This document shows, piece after piece, positions 1-12,205 of a stretch of DNA of 64,000 nt. The position numbers and the translations under genes are program-made. The stretch is taken from the NCBI GenBank assembly GCA_911728455.2, contig OU452227.1:22631414-22695413 (forward strand). Reading direction: 5' to 3'. Every line of letters begins with the position of its first letter. Positions within the stretch are counted from its first letter, which is position 1. Origin of the DNA: Marthasterias glacialis. Its lineage: Eukaryota > Echinodermata > Asteroidea > Forcipulatida > Asteriidae. The notes below the pieces were generated by a model. It did no database searches. It worked only from the letters and a program-made list of their open reading frames with translations, and was not told the DNA's origin.

Positions 1-271
1 GTGCATAGTTTAGTAGCACTGATTATTTTGAAAGAGTTCCTCTTTTGCTAACAAAAACGGAAACTTGGAAAGTGTGGAATGCTCATTATCTCCTTCAGTA
101 TGGGCTTATTTGCTACACCAGCCACCGATATTTTCCTCACTTCAAAGGTCATCTACAGTAACTCCCATCATTTACTTCAAGAATTCAAACATGGCGGATT
201 GTGCCTGCTTCCAGTGTCTAAGATCATCTTTATTTTGGGATTATTTTCATCAGCACCACAGTTCTCCAACA
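1..271 (+). repeat. Single diverged unit of the 317-bp satellite
   Basis: This stretch matches the monomers of the array at 56.7-64 kb. It starts at the same phase (gtgcatagtttagtagcac) and runs through the 'caaacatggcgga' block to the 'cagcaccacagttctcc' block, after which similarity stops. The same satellite therefore flanks the locus on both sides. Whether this is a lone copy or the edge of an array to the left cannot be seen. Short reading frames inside it are incidental. Confidence 0.85.
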
Positions 272-899
272 TGAATTTGTATGTTTTTGTACAATTTGAT
301 TTTAAATTTCAACGATGTTCATACGGTCATCAGCAATTATTTTTTGTGGCCCTACTGTCCCAGGTGGTAAGTTGGGAATAAAGTTTGGTAAGTTAAATTC
401 CCAATTCTGGTGTTTTGATCTGAATAATAATGTCCTATCAAAGCTTGTTTAAATTTTTATTTATTTCAAGCTCGATAGATAATCACCAAAGGAAACCACT
501 TTGTCTTAGACGAATTGCCATCACCAACAACTGTTCTATAGTCCTCCCTAACCTTCCTCTCTTCTGGTGTTAAAGTGGTAGAATACTTGTAAGAAACTAC
601 ATTAACCATCAACAAAGCCGAGGTGGTCACCGTGTACCCACATTACAAATAAGAAAAAAATCCTTGAAGAGAAACTTTAAAAAAGGTTTATCCTGAAGAA
701 GTCTTCAATTAAGTTGTATGCCTTCACAAGCAGTTCTGTTAAAAAAAAAAAATTTTTTTAATTGTTTCTAAGAAGCATGACCCCTCCACTGATAAAAACC
801 AGCCCCACCTCCTAAAAAGCCCTTCCCCCCACCACTACCACTTAAAAAGTCTTAGCTCGTTTCGGATATTAAAATCATTAAATAAGGCCAGTCCAACCC
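272..899. other. AT-rich non-coding stretch, nothing recognised
   Basis: No open frame with exon-like borders and no clear repeat was seen. There are A/T homopolymer runs near 740-760. Confidence 0.5.
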
Positions 900-3365
900 T
901 TGTTTTTCTTTCATAGCTGGACACACCTAAGGTGATGACCTGTCATCCTGTGGCAAGGACTGTCAACTACTCCGACGTGACTGCATCAGATATTGGCACA
1001 TGATGAGGACCCGAAGCTTGGATGATGTCACTCACCAAACCAAGGAAGAGGTGCTGAGGTCAACGTGATGTTGATGATTCTTGCTTCTTCTGACACCTGC
1101 CTTGGCATTAGTGATGTACTAGATATGCTACTGGACTTGTGATCCTTCTTAATCCTGAAAGGTAACATTCAAGATTAAGAAAATGTGTAATTTTCGTCTT
1201 CCTATTTGCCTTTGGGAACTCGTTGTAACTTGAAAATATCTGACTGTGAAAACAATTCTAATATCTCATTATTTCACAACAATTTGGTGCAGTATAAAAA
1301 GCTTTTAGGACCTCAGCTCCGATCATATCGCCTATCAAAAGAGGAGGCGCTCTTTCATCCTGATGTTGACGATTCTTATTTCTTGTGACACTATTTGTGT
1401 GTGTGTAACAACAACTAAACCCTCAACTACAATGTATTTCTTTCCTTCAACAACAACCAAAAATTGCATATTGCTGTGCTTTTTGCTTTTTTTTTTTTTT
1501 TACGCAAAAGGCTTTATCAATTGCCTTTCTTGAACTTTCACTGTTCTGGGTCAGCATCAAACTTCACTTCTCTTTAAAGAGATCACTAATTGTTTTTAAA
1601 AGATGAACATATTTTGTTTTTTCCTACTTTTTCATCACAGAGACTCCTTAATTTCAAGATCGACTCCAACAAGATGAACAGATTGATCTACTACACTACT
1701 ACATCTACTACTACTACTGTAGGCCTATCAGTTGTGTTTTCTTTAATTATCTCTGTTTCTTGATCAGGCTCAAAACTTTGCTTCTCTTAAAAGAGATCAG
1801 TAATAGTGTTTTCCTCCTTTTTCCATCACAGAGACTTCCAATTTCAAGATTGACTCCTACAAGATGAACAGATTGATCTACACCATCTCCATCTTTTCAG
1901 TTGATTAAGTGTGTGCGGCTGCATCGGGGCAAACCTGGAGCAAATACAAAGCTTGATCGCTCTTCTGAGGGTCGGTAGAGGAATTTCCAGATTTTTTTAC
2001 CCAAATGGGTTTTTTATCTGGTTTTCGCCTCTCCCAGGTAAATTCCAGCGTGGTACAAGACGCTGTGAGGACCTCCAGCTTGGAAGATGTCATTTACCCA
2101 AGGAGGAGGTGCTAAGTACAACCTGATGTTGACGCTGTCTTCTTGTAACACCTGCCTTACCACGAGGTATTTTCTAGATATGCTACTGTATTTTTGTCCT
2201 TGATTATGATTTTTGTCCTTGATTTTGTGTATGACAACAACTAAACCTTCATTTACAATAGGTTTCTTTCCTTCAACAAGAATTTAAAAATTTTCATATT
2301 GCTGTGCTTTTTGCTTGTTTCAGTTTGTTTTTTAATTATGCAAAAGGCTATATCAATTGTGCTTTCTTCAATTTCCTCTGTTTCTTGATCAGGCTCAACA
2401 CTTCATTACTCTAAAAAGAGATTAGTAAACGTGTTTTCCTCCTTTTTCCATCACAGAGACTTCCAATTTCAAGATTGACTCCTACAAGATGAACAGATTG
2501 ATCTACACCATCTCCATCTTCTCAGTTGATTAAGTGTGTGCAGCTGCATCGGGGCAAACCTGGAGCAAATACAAAGCTTGATCGCTCTTCTGAGGGTCGG
2601 TAGAGGAATTTCCAGATTTTTTTACCCAAATGGGTTTTTTATCTGGTTTTCGCCTCTCCCAGGTAAATTCCAGCGTGGTACAAGACGCTGTGAGGACCTC
2701 CAGCTTGGAAGATGTCATTTACCCAAGGAGGAGGTGCTGAGTACAACCTGATGTTGACGCTGTCTTCTTGTGACACCTGCCTAACCACGAGGTATGTTCT
2801 AGGTATGCTACTGTATTTTTGTCCTTGATGATGAAGAAAATGTGTGGGGGTTTTCTTTTTGAATTGATCATGAATTCAAAACAATTTCAAAATCGGTTTT
2901 TTTGCAGCAATTAGCCAAAAAGAAATTCTGTTTTTGTGTGTGACAACAACTAAACCTTCATTTACAATAGTTTTCTTTCCTTCAATAAGAATTGTAAATT
3001 GTTCATACTGCTGTGCTTTTTGCTTGTTTCAGTTTGATTATTAATCATGCAAAAGGCTATATCCATTGTGCTTTCTTTAATTATCTCTGTTTCTTGATCA
3101 GGCTCAAAACTTTGTTTCTCTTAAAAGAGATCAGTAATAGTGTTTTCCTCCTTTTTCCATCACAGAGACTTCCAATTTCAAGATTGACTCCTACAAGATG
3201 AACAGATTGATCTACACCATCTCCATTTTCTCAGTTGATTAAGTGTGCAGCTGCATCGGGGCAAACCTGGAGCAAATACAAAGCTTGATCGCTCTTCTGA
3301 GGGTCGGTAGAGGAATTTCCAATGGTTTTTTTTATCTGGTTTTCGCCTCTCCCAGGCAAATTTCC
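900..3365 (+). repeat. Diverged tandem cassette repeat, 625-706 bp period
   Basis: Several blocks recur in order. One is 'cacagagacttccaatttc' leading into 'gatgaacagattgatctac' (near 1640, 1830, 2455 and 3165). Another is 'gcatcggggcaaacctggag' (1921, 2546, 3252), and a third is an 'aggaggtgctgagtacaacc'-like block (near 1040, 2100, 2725). The copies at 1921 and 2546 are almost identical and 625 bp apart; the third is 706 bp further on because of extra sequence. Segments near 960-1200 and 1290-1440 look like older copies. A 71-codon open frame is repeated at 1911-2126 and 2536-2751, but it shows no recognisable domain and is broken in the third copy. It could be repeated 5' exons or simply a repeat; no function is claimed. 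Confidence 0.7.
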
Positions 3366-3944
3366 TTAGGGTCTTTTGTACCCCTCTAAATGCAATTTCA
3401 AAAGGAAATACAATAACTAAATTTTGAACCCATTTTATAAAAGTTAAAACTGACAAGAAGCAAAAATACAACATTCTCCAAAAGTTGTAGCATTTTTCAA
3501 AATTGTCAAAATGTCATGCAGCAAAATGTCACATGATTGTTTTTATAGTTGACATTTTTACACTGATTTTAATTTATAAATGAAAAATCATACTTGTCAT
3601 CTAAGTTTTGTTTTAAAAAGACACATTCCCTTTTTCCACTAATGTTTTTATTTTCTTAATTAGTTGCTAAAACCATTTGAGTCATTTGGCCTTCTCATCA
3701 CCCCTCTACTACAGAGTATAGATCAAAGATATTTAATCTATATTTTCACTCTCTTCTTTTTTAACATTTAAGTAAAGATAAAATATTTAATGGTAGTTTA
3801 TTGCAATTAAAATGGACTATATACATAGGGTGCATGTAGCCATTTGGGACTGTATTAGAAAACAACTAAAATAAATTGACAAAAAATGCTTATTGCTTCA
3901 AAAATTAAGTTTCTCTTAAATCATTGTACAAGATGGTAAGTAGT
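3366..3944. other. AT-rich non-coding stretch, nothing recognised
   Basis: No gene or repeat recognised. Only short A/T runs are present. Confidence 0.45.
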
Positions 3945-4325
3945 TCATTGTTTCATACGTCTGACTCACTGTCTCAGACGTATGACTCATAAAGTCATAA
4001 TAGCTTCTATTTGACTTTTTACCTAATACGTACTATTCATAACTCATGTGTACGACACATTATCTCATACATATGACTTATTATCTTGTACGTATTACTT
4101 TGTACACAAAACTTATGTCTTGTGTACAATTTGTCTTGTATGTACAACTTCTTATTTCGTACGTAAAGTTAATATCACATACATCTGATACAAGTACATA
4201 TGATTTGTGTGATATGTAAGACTTATTGTATCGTATGTATGACATTGTTATTTACGTACGACTCACTTGTTGGTACATTATGATATTTTGTGCAATGTCC
4301 AACTTACTATCTTGTACACAGATTT
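3945..4325. repeat. Degenerate minisatellite of about 20-bp units
   Basis: About 18-20 loose repeats of a unit resembling 'tatctcgtacgtatgactta' follow one another. Many contain the self-complementary core tacgta or gtac. The units are heavily diverged, so this is an old array. Confidence 0.65.
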
Positions 4326-5880
4326 AAGCTGAACAGCATTTTTCAAGCGAGCAATGATAAGCTTCTGTATGGATTTTGATAATCCAATGATTTAAGACGT
4401 AGTGGCTGTAGCATGGCTGTAGTTGTGACTGAAAACAATTGGCATAGGGGTTAACGTGTGTAAATAGTGAATGGTGTGTGCGTGTGTTTGAGAGCTTAGG
4501 TTTTTTTGTCATTTGTTTTCAGGAAGCTTCTACTGGCATGTTATTGTTACTATTCATGAATACTTATTGACCCAAGATAAAATTGAATTTAAACAAACCC
4601 AGTAAGGCCATGTTTCCTTTTTTATTGACAAACATTGCCTAATTGAGAATCTACTCCATTATGTATGTGGTCAATTTACTACTCTCAAATGTGGTTTTTG
4701 GCCTATGTAAATATAAAGAATTATTTTAGTTCAAGAGATGGTTCAACAACCTTTAGAATAACCCCAAAGAATACTGATACTCATATGCTCACAAGTCTAG
4801 GGTAAGAAAATGGTTAAGTAGGCCTACACTATTACCAAGAGTGTTATTTTATCTATGAAAAACTGAAGACCCAGTATGTCAAATTTAAATAAAAATCTGT
4901 ATGGGCAATTAAAATAGGTCATCATTTGGATAATAATATACACCTCTTTAAAACAAAGTGAGCACCCATTGATGAGAACAATGTTAGTTCTTTTCTAGAG
5001 GATTAGAATGAATATTGTTCTCTTGAACAAAAGTTGCACCATCCCTTTAATGTTCTGAATAGGTTGATTAATATGTGCTCCCATCAAAATGAGATAAACT
5101 TTTCATTTTCTGAAACTGTTTTGGACAAGATCTTTCCAATTACATCCCAATACTAAGGGATGCAAAAAATGTGTCAAAAATGTACTGAATTAACACAAAA
5201 GGTAGATTGACTTTCTGGGTCAATAAATCTCATTTTGGGACTGAACTCATTTGATGGGAGAAGGTTGCATTAATGTAATTGCTGTTATTATTGTTTTGTT
5301 GTATTTACTTATCTAGAGAAGGACAGTTTAAAGTGGAAACTGTAATAAGGTATTTTAAAACCAGCTTATTCAAACAAGGCTGCACTCTTTGATTAAACAC
5401 ACCAAAATGTCGAAATAAAAATAACTGAATGTATGAACAATTGGAAGACTTATTTTTGATCAAAATAATAAAATGTAAATAACCAAATTAAACAGAGAAA
5501 AGACTCAAACTTGTTAATTATTTACAGTATTTTTTGTTTACATGATGGAAGCACCATTTAATATTGAGGATGGTAATACCAAGGAAATGCATTTCTAAAA
5601 CTATTTTGTTTTAAGAAAAGTACTATTGATTTTATATAACAGCTTATTTTGCCATCCTACAAAATATTAAGTTGTTTCCATTATGCCCCCTTTCTTACAC
5701 AAAATGATTACTTTTTGGTGACCCCTTTGCAAATGAAACTTTGTACAAACATTTGAAAGTAAACTTTAAAATTGATTTTGTTGATAATGAATGAAAAATA
5801 CCACCTCAACTTGATATAGTAATTAAGGCTCATTTACAATGATTAAACATAAATCATTCCTCTTCTTTTTGGAGCCCCCA
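4326..5880. other. Non-coding stretch, nothing recognised
   Basis: AT-rich with no exon-like open frames, tandem repeats or inverted repeats that could be supported by eye. Confidence 0.45.
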
Positions 5881-6073
5881 GGGCCCAATTTCATAGAGCT
5901 GCTTAAGCAGAAAATGTTGCTTAACAATTTTCTGCTTAGCAGAAATGAGCAGGATACCAGTCAAAAATTGTACATGTGGCATGCTATTGTGGCTGGTAAC
6001 CTTATTCTTGTAAGCATAATTTTGCTATGCTTACCTATCTTTTGCGCTTGAGCAGCTCTATGAAATTGGGCCC
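5881..6073. mobile_element. 193-bp MITE with perfect terminal inverted repeats
   Basis: The ends are exact inverted repeats of about 23 bp, beginning gggcccaatttcatagagct and ending agctctatgaaattgggccc. No coding capacity is present, as expected for a non-autonomous DNA element. Related partial copies lie at 26432-26580 and, more diverged, near 42183-42245. Confidence 0.85.
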
Positions 6074-7618
6074 AGATTGTGAGAACATTCTCAATAATAA
6101 TGTTTGAGAGTATATCTTCAGTGGCACAATGAGACATCTTCATTTGGGGGGGGCAACCCAGCAAGCAGGCCAAACAAATAACTTGGTGGGGTGGGGGTGG
6201 CTTTTAATTTTTGTTTACCTCATTGGGGAAAGAGCAGGCAAGGTTCCCCACACTGGATACACCAATGTATATCTTCAACTTTCAAGCAATTTTCTCAAAC
6301 TTTCAGAGAATGAAGCTCATTTTGGATTCCCCTCAGATAACAAGATGTCCTCTTTGAGAAAGATGATTATGGCTTGAATGTTTGAGAGTTCATTGAGTTC
6401 AAAGTCAGAATAAACAGATTTCTATCTAAAGCCAACTGATTAGGTCCTTCTGATATTGTGTTTTTATAAATAAACAAACCAACCAACATACCCCCTGACA
6501 AAACAGAAACTAAAAGTGACCATTGAATTGGATCAACTTTTCATAGGTTGATTGTATGGTTTGTTTATTAAAATAAAAATAAAAAATCCAGTTTGGGAAT
6601 AAATCTTTGCCTACTCTTCCAAAAACTAATGATCTGCTTTCCTTGGTCTGTGTATTTCAGATAGTTTTATCTCATATATGGGCCTCATATCAATTATGCA
6701 CAAAATCCCTGAGAGTAACTTAAATCACTCCTTTTTTAATTTTTTTCCCCACTGAAACACTGACTTGAAAGAGATTTTCATCGGTCTGTATTTTTCATAT
6801 CAAGGAAAGGACCAGACTATCTTTTCCTTTCAGCCTCGGTTTGGTCACGCTTGATCAAATAGAAGGAAAGCAAGATGGTTGCACCATGTTAAAGTTTACA
6901 GTGGCGAGATGGGTCATCGTTAAAAAAACAGAAACCGTGGAAAAAGGACAACGGACTTTGCAAATTTAATAAATTGCGCCACCTGTTGTTTTTAATTGGT
7001 AAGGAGCAAAACAAGGATTTGTTTGAGGTTACTGTAGGCCTACTTTCCGGAGATTGGTCCATTATACACAAAATAGGGTTCTTTCAACATTGAGGGGTTT
7101 ATTTACATCAATTTACAACGTGCCCTATATGGAGGAAAGTATAACTGTTTTACGCAGATGTTTATTACATTAATCAGATACATGCTTGGTTTTAGAAAAT
7201 CATCTGTGTAGATAGAAGGCAGGGACCCAGGGTCAGGGAAGACAGACAAATGAACCCACCATTTCTTGCCCACCTTTTAAAAATGCGATATTGAAAAAAA
7301 CCCTTTAAACTTCCGCATTTTGTTTTTTTTACACCGGGGATTGATAAATGCATATTTTTATATTGATGTTGACATTGACAATATGACATTGAATCAGTCA
7401 TTGAATGACGCACCGGTCATGCACGTATTACTAATGTGATATGGAGAAAATGTTTCGAGGCTCATTGTGCTACAGTCTGTGTTGATGTTATAAGTTGACA
7501 TCTTCCTAGTTCTACCTAGACAAAAGTCTGCATTCTTGCAACAACATCCAAGCAGCCATAGTGCATCATCAGTGCAGTGAAGGTGCAATTGCAAGTAAGT
7601 AGCATTTTCAGTTACATG
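6074..7618. other. Non-coding stretch, nothing recognised
   Basis: Apart from a short G run near 6146 there are no coding or repeat signals that could be supported. Confidence 0.4.
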
Positions 7619-8247
7619 TAGACCCAGTAATTGGGGCGCTGCTCTTTTTTTAAATTTTTATTTTGACCTGGACGGTCATACTACGACTACAGTACTGGGT
7701 GGTAGTACAGTAGTATACACATCTGGACTGGCAATGAGTGAAATAGTGCACGTCTATTCAACCCGAGGGCCTGTGTGAGTGACCAGGAGAAGGTCCTTAT
7801 TCCCAAGGCCGAAGGCCGAGGGAAATAGGACCCTCTCCTGGTCACTCACAGGCCCGAGGGGTGCATAGACGTGCACTTTTGCCCGAATAATGCCAGTGCA
7901 TATGTGTTTTATAACACACCTCGGTCCAAAATGTCGGTTGGAAGAGTAAATCACGTTTTTTTGGCCGGAGATTCTTCTCGATCCGCATACGCCACTATTT
8001 TCGTTCTCTTGAGAGCGCTGTTTACCAGTCGACAATAGTTTGGGGGTTTTTTAAACTATTTCCCACTTTGCGAACTATTTCCACCAAATGAAGCACGTGC
8101 GTTGCGTGTGGTGCAGATTTCATGCACTAGGCTATATTAGTTCACCCCACTCGACCGTGTTTCAGCCAATCAGGATAAAGAACCAGGGAGAAGTGTGTTA
8201 TAATACTCAAAGGAGTACAGCGCCCTAATTACTGAATACTGGGTCTA
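7619..8247. mobile_element. Composite inverted-repeat element with internal hairpin
   Basis: The left end reads tagacccagtaattggggcg and the right end carries the inverse (cgccctaattactg followed by gggtcta), so the termini belong to the same family as the foldback at 8335-8457. Inside, 7746-7876 is a long imperfect hairpin: the arm gtgcacgtctattcaacccg returns as a cgaggggtgcatagacgtgc arm. No transposase is encoded. Probably a non-autonomous DNA transposon with a nested foldback. Confidence 0.65.
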
Positions 8248-8334
8248 ATTTTCAATTAAATTTTTGTGGTGTGATGACACTGACAGTCTTAGTTTAGTAG
8301 TAGTATGATACTGAAATAAATCTGTTCTGGCCTT

Positions 8335-8457
8335 AGACCCAGTAACTGGTGTGCTGTACTCCTTTTTGAGATTTTGACATTATCTGTCGTACTAGCTAGT
8401 ATGACAGATAATGTCAAAATCTCAAAAAAGGAGTATTGTGCCCCAGTTACTGGATCT
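8335..8457. mobile_element. Foldback MITE, agacccagtaactgg family
   Basis: Nearly the whole 123 bp is one inverted repeat centred near 8396; for example ttttgagattttgacattat pairs with ataatgtcaaaatctcaaaa. The termini are agacccagtaactgg and ccagttactggatct. Half copies of the family lie near 34915-34988, 38288-38400 and 38868-38945. Confidence 0.85.
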
Positions 8458-8467
8458 ATTTTAGCCT

Positions 8468-8609
8468 ATAGACCTTACCGCAAATACTGCTGCCTCCGTC
8501 TGATTTTGCGCAATGGTTGAAAGGCACAGTGGGAAGGAAAAGAGAACACTGTTTTAAATTTTAAGCCTCCCCATTGCAAAATCAACCAGGCAGTATTTGC
8601 AATAGACCT
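8468..8609. mobile_element. Probable short inverted-repeat MITE
   Basis: The left arm (atagacc, then gcaaatactgc, then attttgcgcaatgg) recurs inverted on the right (ccattgcaaaat, then gcagtatttgcaatagacct). Arms are about 45 bp with gaps. No coding capacity. Confidence 0.6.
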
Positions 8610-8984
8610 AGCCCCATAAATAGTGCCAATTCATTGGACTACCTCTGCTTCTTGGCCTTCTGAATGCTGTGACCCACATTCAGACATCAACTTTCAAAAT
8701 GAGACTTTTTTGCCAAAACTTTTCCCTCAATTATCTCTTGTCTTGGTCATTGCCCGAGATTCTGGAGTACATAAGAAATTCTTAATGGAGTGGTTTAAAT
8801 CACGAAACTGAATGAAGATGTCATGATGACATTGCAAGCTACATTGCTGCTATTATTTTGATTCCAAAAAGGTATCTAAAATTATTGTATTTTTAACCTG
8901 TTTTCTTGAGGTGAAGTGGAGTGGTCAAGGATTTGCATTAAGTTGTTCTAAAATTGTCGAGTTGGCGCTAAATAGTGAGACCCA

Positions 8985-9325
8985 AATCTATCGGTTGTCA
9001 ACTTGTAAAGTTGTAATGAATGTCATAGTGAATTTTATCACTGTGTTGGGAAAAAAGGTCCTTCATGAATCTCCTACTGAATGATTGGTATGATTTTCTC
9101 TGTAGATGTCTCAATATCTGCCATCAAACCTTTATGAGGTATCAGTAAATTTTGCATCATGGATGTCGGTTATTGTTATAATGGAATTGACAATTTTAAC
9201 ATTTTAATTTTAAAGCATGACATGAAATGTTTTTATTTGCTTTTGTCTTTCCATTGCACCAGGTTTTGTGTCAGCAAAACTCTATAGATGACTTAGAATA
9301 CTGACAAGCTCTTCAATCGTGCAGG
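8985..9325 (+). other. Upstream flank and 5' untranslated end of gene A
   Basis: The stretch 9150-9265 aligns with 38985-39108 upstream of gene B (shared 'ttgcatcatgga', 'gttattgttataatggaa' and 'acaattttaacattttaa' blocks), so the duplication includes this flank. A splice-acceptor-like 'ccattgcaccag' ends at 9263, suggesting exon 1 has untranslated sequence joined to an unseen upstream exon. A tiny upstream frame (atg act tag) lies just before the main start. No promoter could be placed. Confidence 0.5.
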
Positions 9326-12205
9326 ATGTCACAGTTTGTTGTCAAAGACACTCTTGTGATCGACACGCATTCTTGCGGTAAATGCTACATTGAGCTATGC
9401 CTCGGCGATATTACCCGGTTGGCCGAAAAAGACAAAGTTGATGTACTCTGTGTTTCAGTGTTTGGAAGTAAGTAGTCACAAGTCCACGTCCAAGCCCCCA
9501 AAAATCACACAAATTAGCAAATGTCTGTCTTTAACTGCTGTGAAAATCATGAATCAAACCACAACAGCACATAGTGGGTCACACATTTGACACTGGACGG
9601 CATGTACACACAACGAGCCAGCAAACAAGTGATGGTGTGTAAATTTGGGTTATTTAAGCATGATACTAAGTTTGAACACTTTCTAACTCGTGTGTAACGT
9701 AAATCTTATTTTAGGAATTACAAAGATTTTGCACTGACCCGACCATTTAAAAGTACCTGTACAGTGCAAACAGAGCTTTTTACAGTTTACATGTATACTG
9801 GTTCAGGGGACATTTATTGGCTACAGTCTTCCACCGATCAGAAGGCAACTCTCCAATATGTTTCTTAATTTGTGTTGTTGTATGTAACACAAGTAAATGT
9901 GTTCTATACGTGTTGCCCAATTTGCTTGACAGTTGCTATGGTGAGAAGTGCTCAAACAATCTTTCTGTCTGAACTTCCTTTTTTTTCAACACTTCAGGTA
10001 GCTATTTCCCGGTACCCCACACTTTGGTGGGTTCACTTCAGACCAACCTGAATTTGAGTCTCAAACAGCTGTCTGAGAACAAGGCTGAGGATCTCCGTCA
10101 TGCATACATGTGTTGGATATCACAGCCCCTTCCTGATCATCTACCTTATAGGAAGCTGTTGTGCTTTGAGAACAGGTTTGTCTGGGTAGGGTGGGTGGCT
10201 GGGTTGGGATACCGGCCTGGAATTACACAGCCTCCACAGGGGGCTGTCCATGGCCTCTGTTGTCCTGATCTTGGCCTTGAATCCCCTTTACCCTGGCGTC
10301 AGCGGGGAGGTTAAAAAATAATCCACATTTTACCAAATATGGTCATAATTTTTTTTTCAATGGGCCAATAAGGCCAAGATTCCATGTAATCCTCACCCCT
10401 GGTATACCCCACAAGCCTGTAGACTCCCATTGGCCAGACCCTAACCACTGCAGAGTAAGGAGTGTTGAAAGACAGCAGCCACCTGTCTCAGTGTAGTAAT
10501 TGATTGACCTTGTGCTAAGGACCCATGGCACAGGGCGGTATGCAATTTGTGAAAACAGCTTGTGCGGCATGTGGATCTTAAATAACACAAGTGTAAGTCT
10601 TGACTGGCACTCCAATTCACCCCCACAGTGATTTATAATGGCTTTGGGCTTGCAGGGTGGGTTATTGACCTTAAAGACAGAGTGGACGAAATTTTAACCT
10701 CCTGGATCAAGGGAAGTTTTTGATTAATGTGGTTGCGCTGAGGGATTTATTAAAAGTTTCCCATAGATTTTTCAACAGAAGTTTCCTTTGCAAAATGAAA
10801 ATGGCTTTGACCTCTCAGTGATTAAATTCCAGGCCAGGGTATAGAGAGAAGGGTGAGGGTGTCATAAACATGGGGCTACCAGGGTTGTAGCTAGGCTAAT
10901 TTTAGTGGTGGGCTCTACACCAAAACTCTGTGAAGGCCGCTGATGCCAAGAGAAGCACAGAGAGTCCTGAACAAAGTCCTGAAAAAAGTGCATGCACTAA
11001 CCATAAATACTCTCTCAGTCATCCAATTTATCATCAGACTTATCCGTATCCTGACATTTACTCCTTCAAATTTTCCAATAAATTTTGGAAGTTGTCATGG
11101 CAACCAACACATAAAGTCTAACCAAAAATTTATCAAAATAAATTTCTATGCAGAATTAGTGCAATGGAAAGCAAATGCTAATATTTTCGTTTGTTTCTAC
11201 TTACCAGTGGTAGACGGGTACTTCCCCATGAAATGGTGGGGAATGTGTTCCGATGTCTGGTACCTGTTCTCAAAAATGAACCAGGGACAGTCATTTCTCC
11301 ATTACTCAATACAGGAGCGCAGGTAAGGACCATAGAGTTGATGTGTTACTAAGACAGTGTGGTCATTGCCCATTGGCTGTGTCAGCAACATTTCAATATG
11401 TACATTTGCAGTTATTTAGCCACAGCCTTATCGGCAACAAAGGCTGTCGATTTCAACATAACCTTACTCTAGGAAACTATAACTAGTAAAGTAGTAAAAT
11501 TTGTTGGTACAACCATGTAAAAATCTCTTTTGGGAGGAGTGGTGGCTCTGAAAAGAGCCAGTGTGGTCGCAACACGTTTTGAACAGTATACTCTGCTCGT
11601 CGAGACCACACCGGCTCTTTTCAGAGCCACCACTCCTCCCAAAAGAGATTTTTACATGGTTGTACTTGCAAATTTGACTACTTTACTAATTATAGTTTCC
11701 TATCCTTCACACCATGCAAAACTTCAAACATCACTCAACCTTACTCTAGTTGAAGTAATAGTTTACCTTACTTTTATTGACACTAAAATATTTATGACCT
11801 CACAGGTGTTTGGAATAGTAAATTAATAAGCCATTTGCGAGTTAGATTGGATTTTTGACTGGTACAATGACTTGTTTAGTCACACGTTCCCACTTAAACT
11901 TGGGGTCCTCTGCCCTATTTCATTGAATAAAAATTGTTGAGAAGAGAAGAATCTCCTCTTGATAAAAACTTTCTTGTTTGAACTCTCCTTAGGGTATGGA
12001 TGAAGCCGGAATGCTTGGCGGTATGGTGGATGCTGCTGTGAAGTGGATGAAGGCTGGACTGCCACTCAAGCGTTTGAAGATTGTGCTGTATGCCACCGTT
12101 GTCAAAGGCAAAGTGATCAGCATCAAGATGAGGGACCCCGATGGGATCTTAGAGTGTTTTAAAACGCTGAAGAAGAGATACAACAAATTGGAGTTGATTC
12201 CAATG
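9326..12205 (+). CDS. Gene A exons 1-4: macro-domain-like region
   Basis: Residues 1-216. Macro-fold hallmarks appear in order. A strand ending in GDIT (27-30) carries the Asp that in macro domains contacts the adenine. A second strand VDVLCVS (38-44) follows. Exon 2 has a conserved KLLCFE strand. Exon 3 has VFRCLVPVL, then TVISPLLNTG (134-143), matching the usual P-x-x-x-T-G phosphate loop, and exon 4 continues with a helix (MVDAAVKWM) and the strand LKIVLY. The Asn-Ala-Ala-Asn stretch of hydrolytic macro domains is replaced by CVSVFG, so ligand binding is more likely than de-ADP-ribosylation. The match is by eye from motif order, not a profile search. Confidence 0.65.

Noticed and set aside
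1905..2751. Paired 62-71 codon open frames on both strands
   Set aside because: They repeat with the 625-bp cassette, are broken in the third copy and show no recognisable domain.
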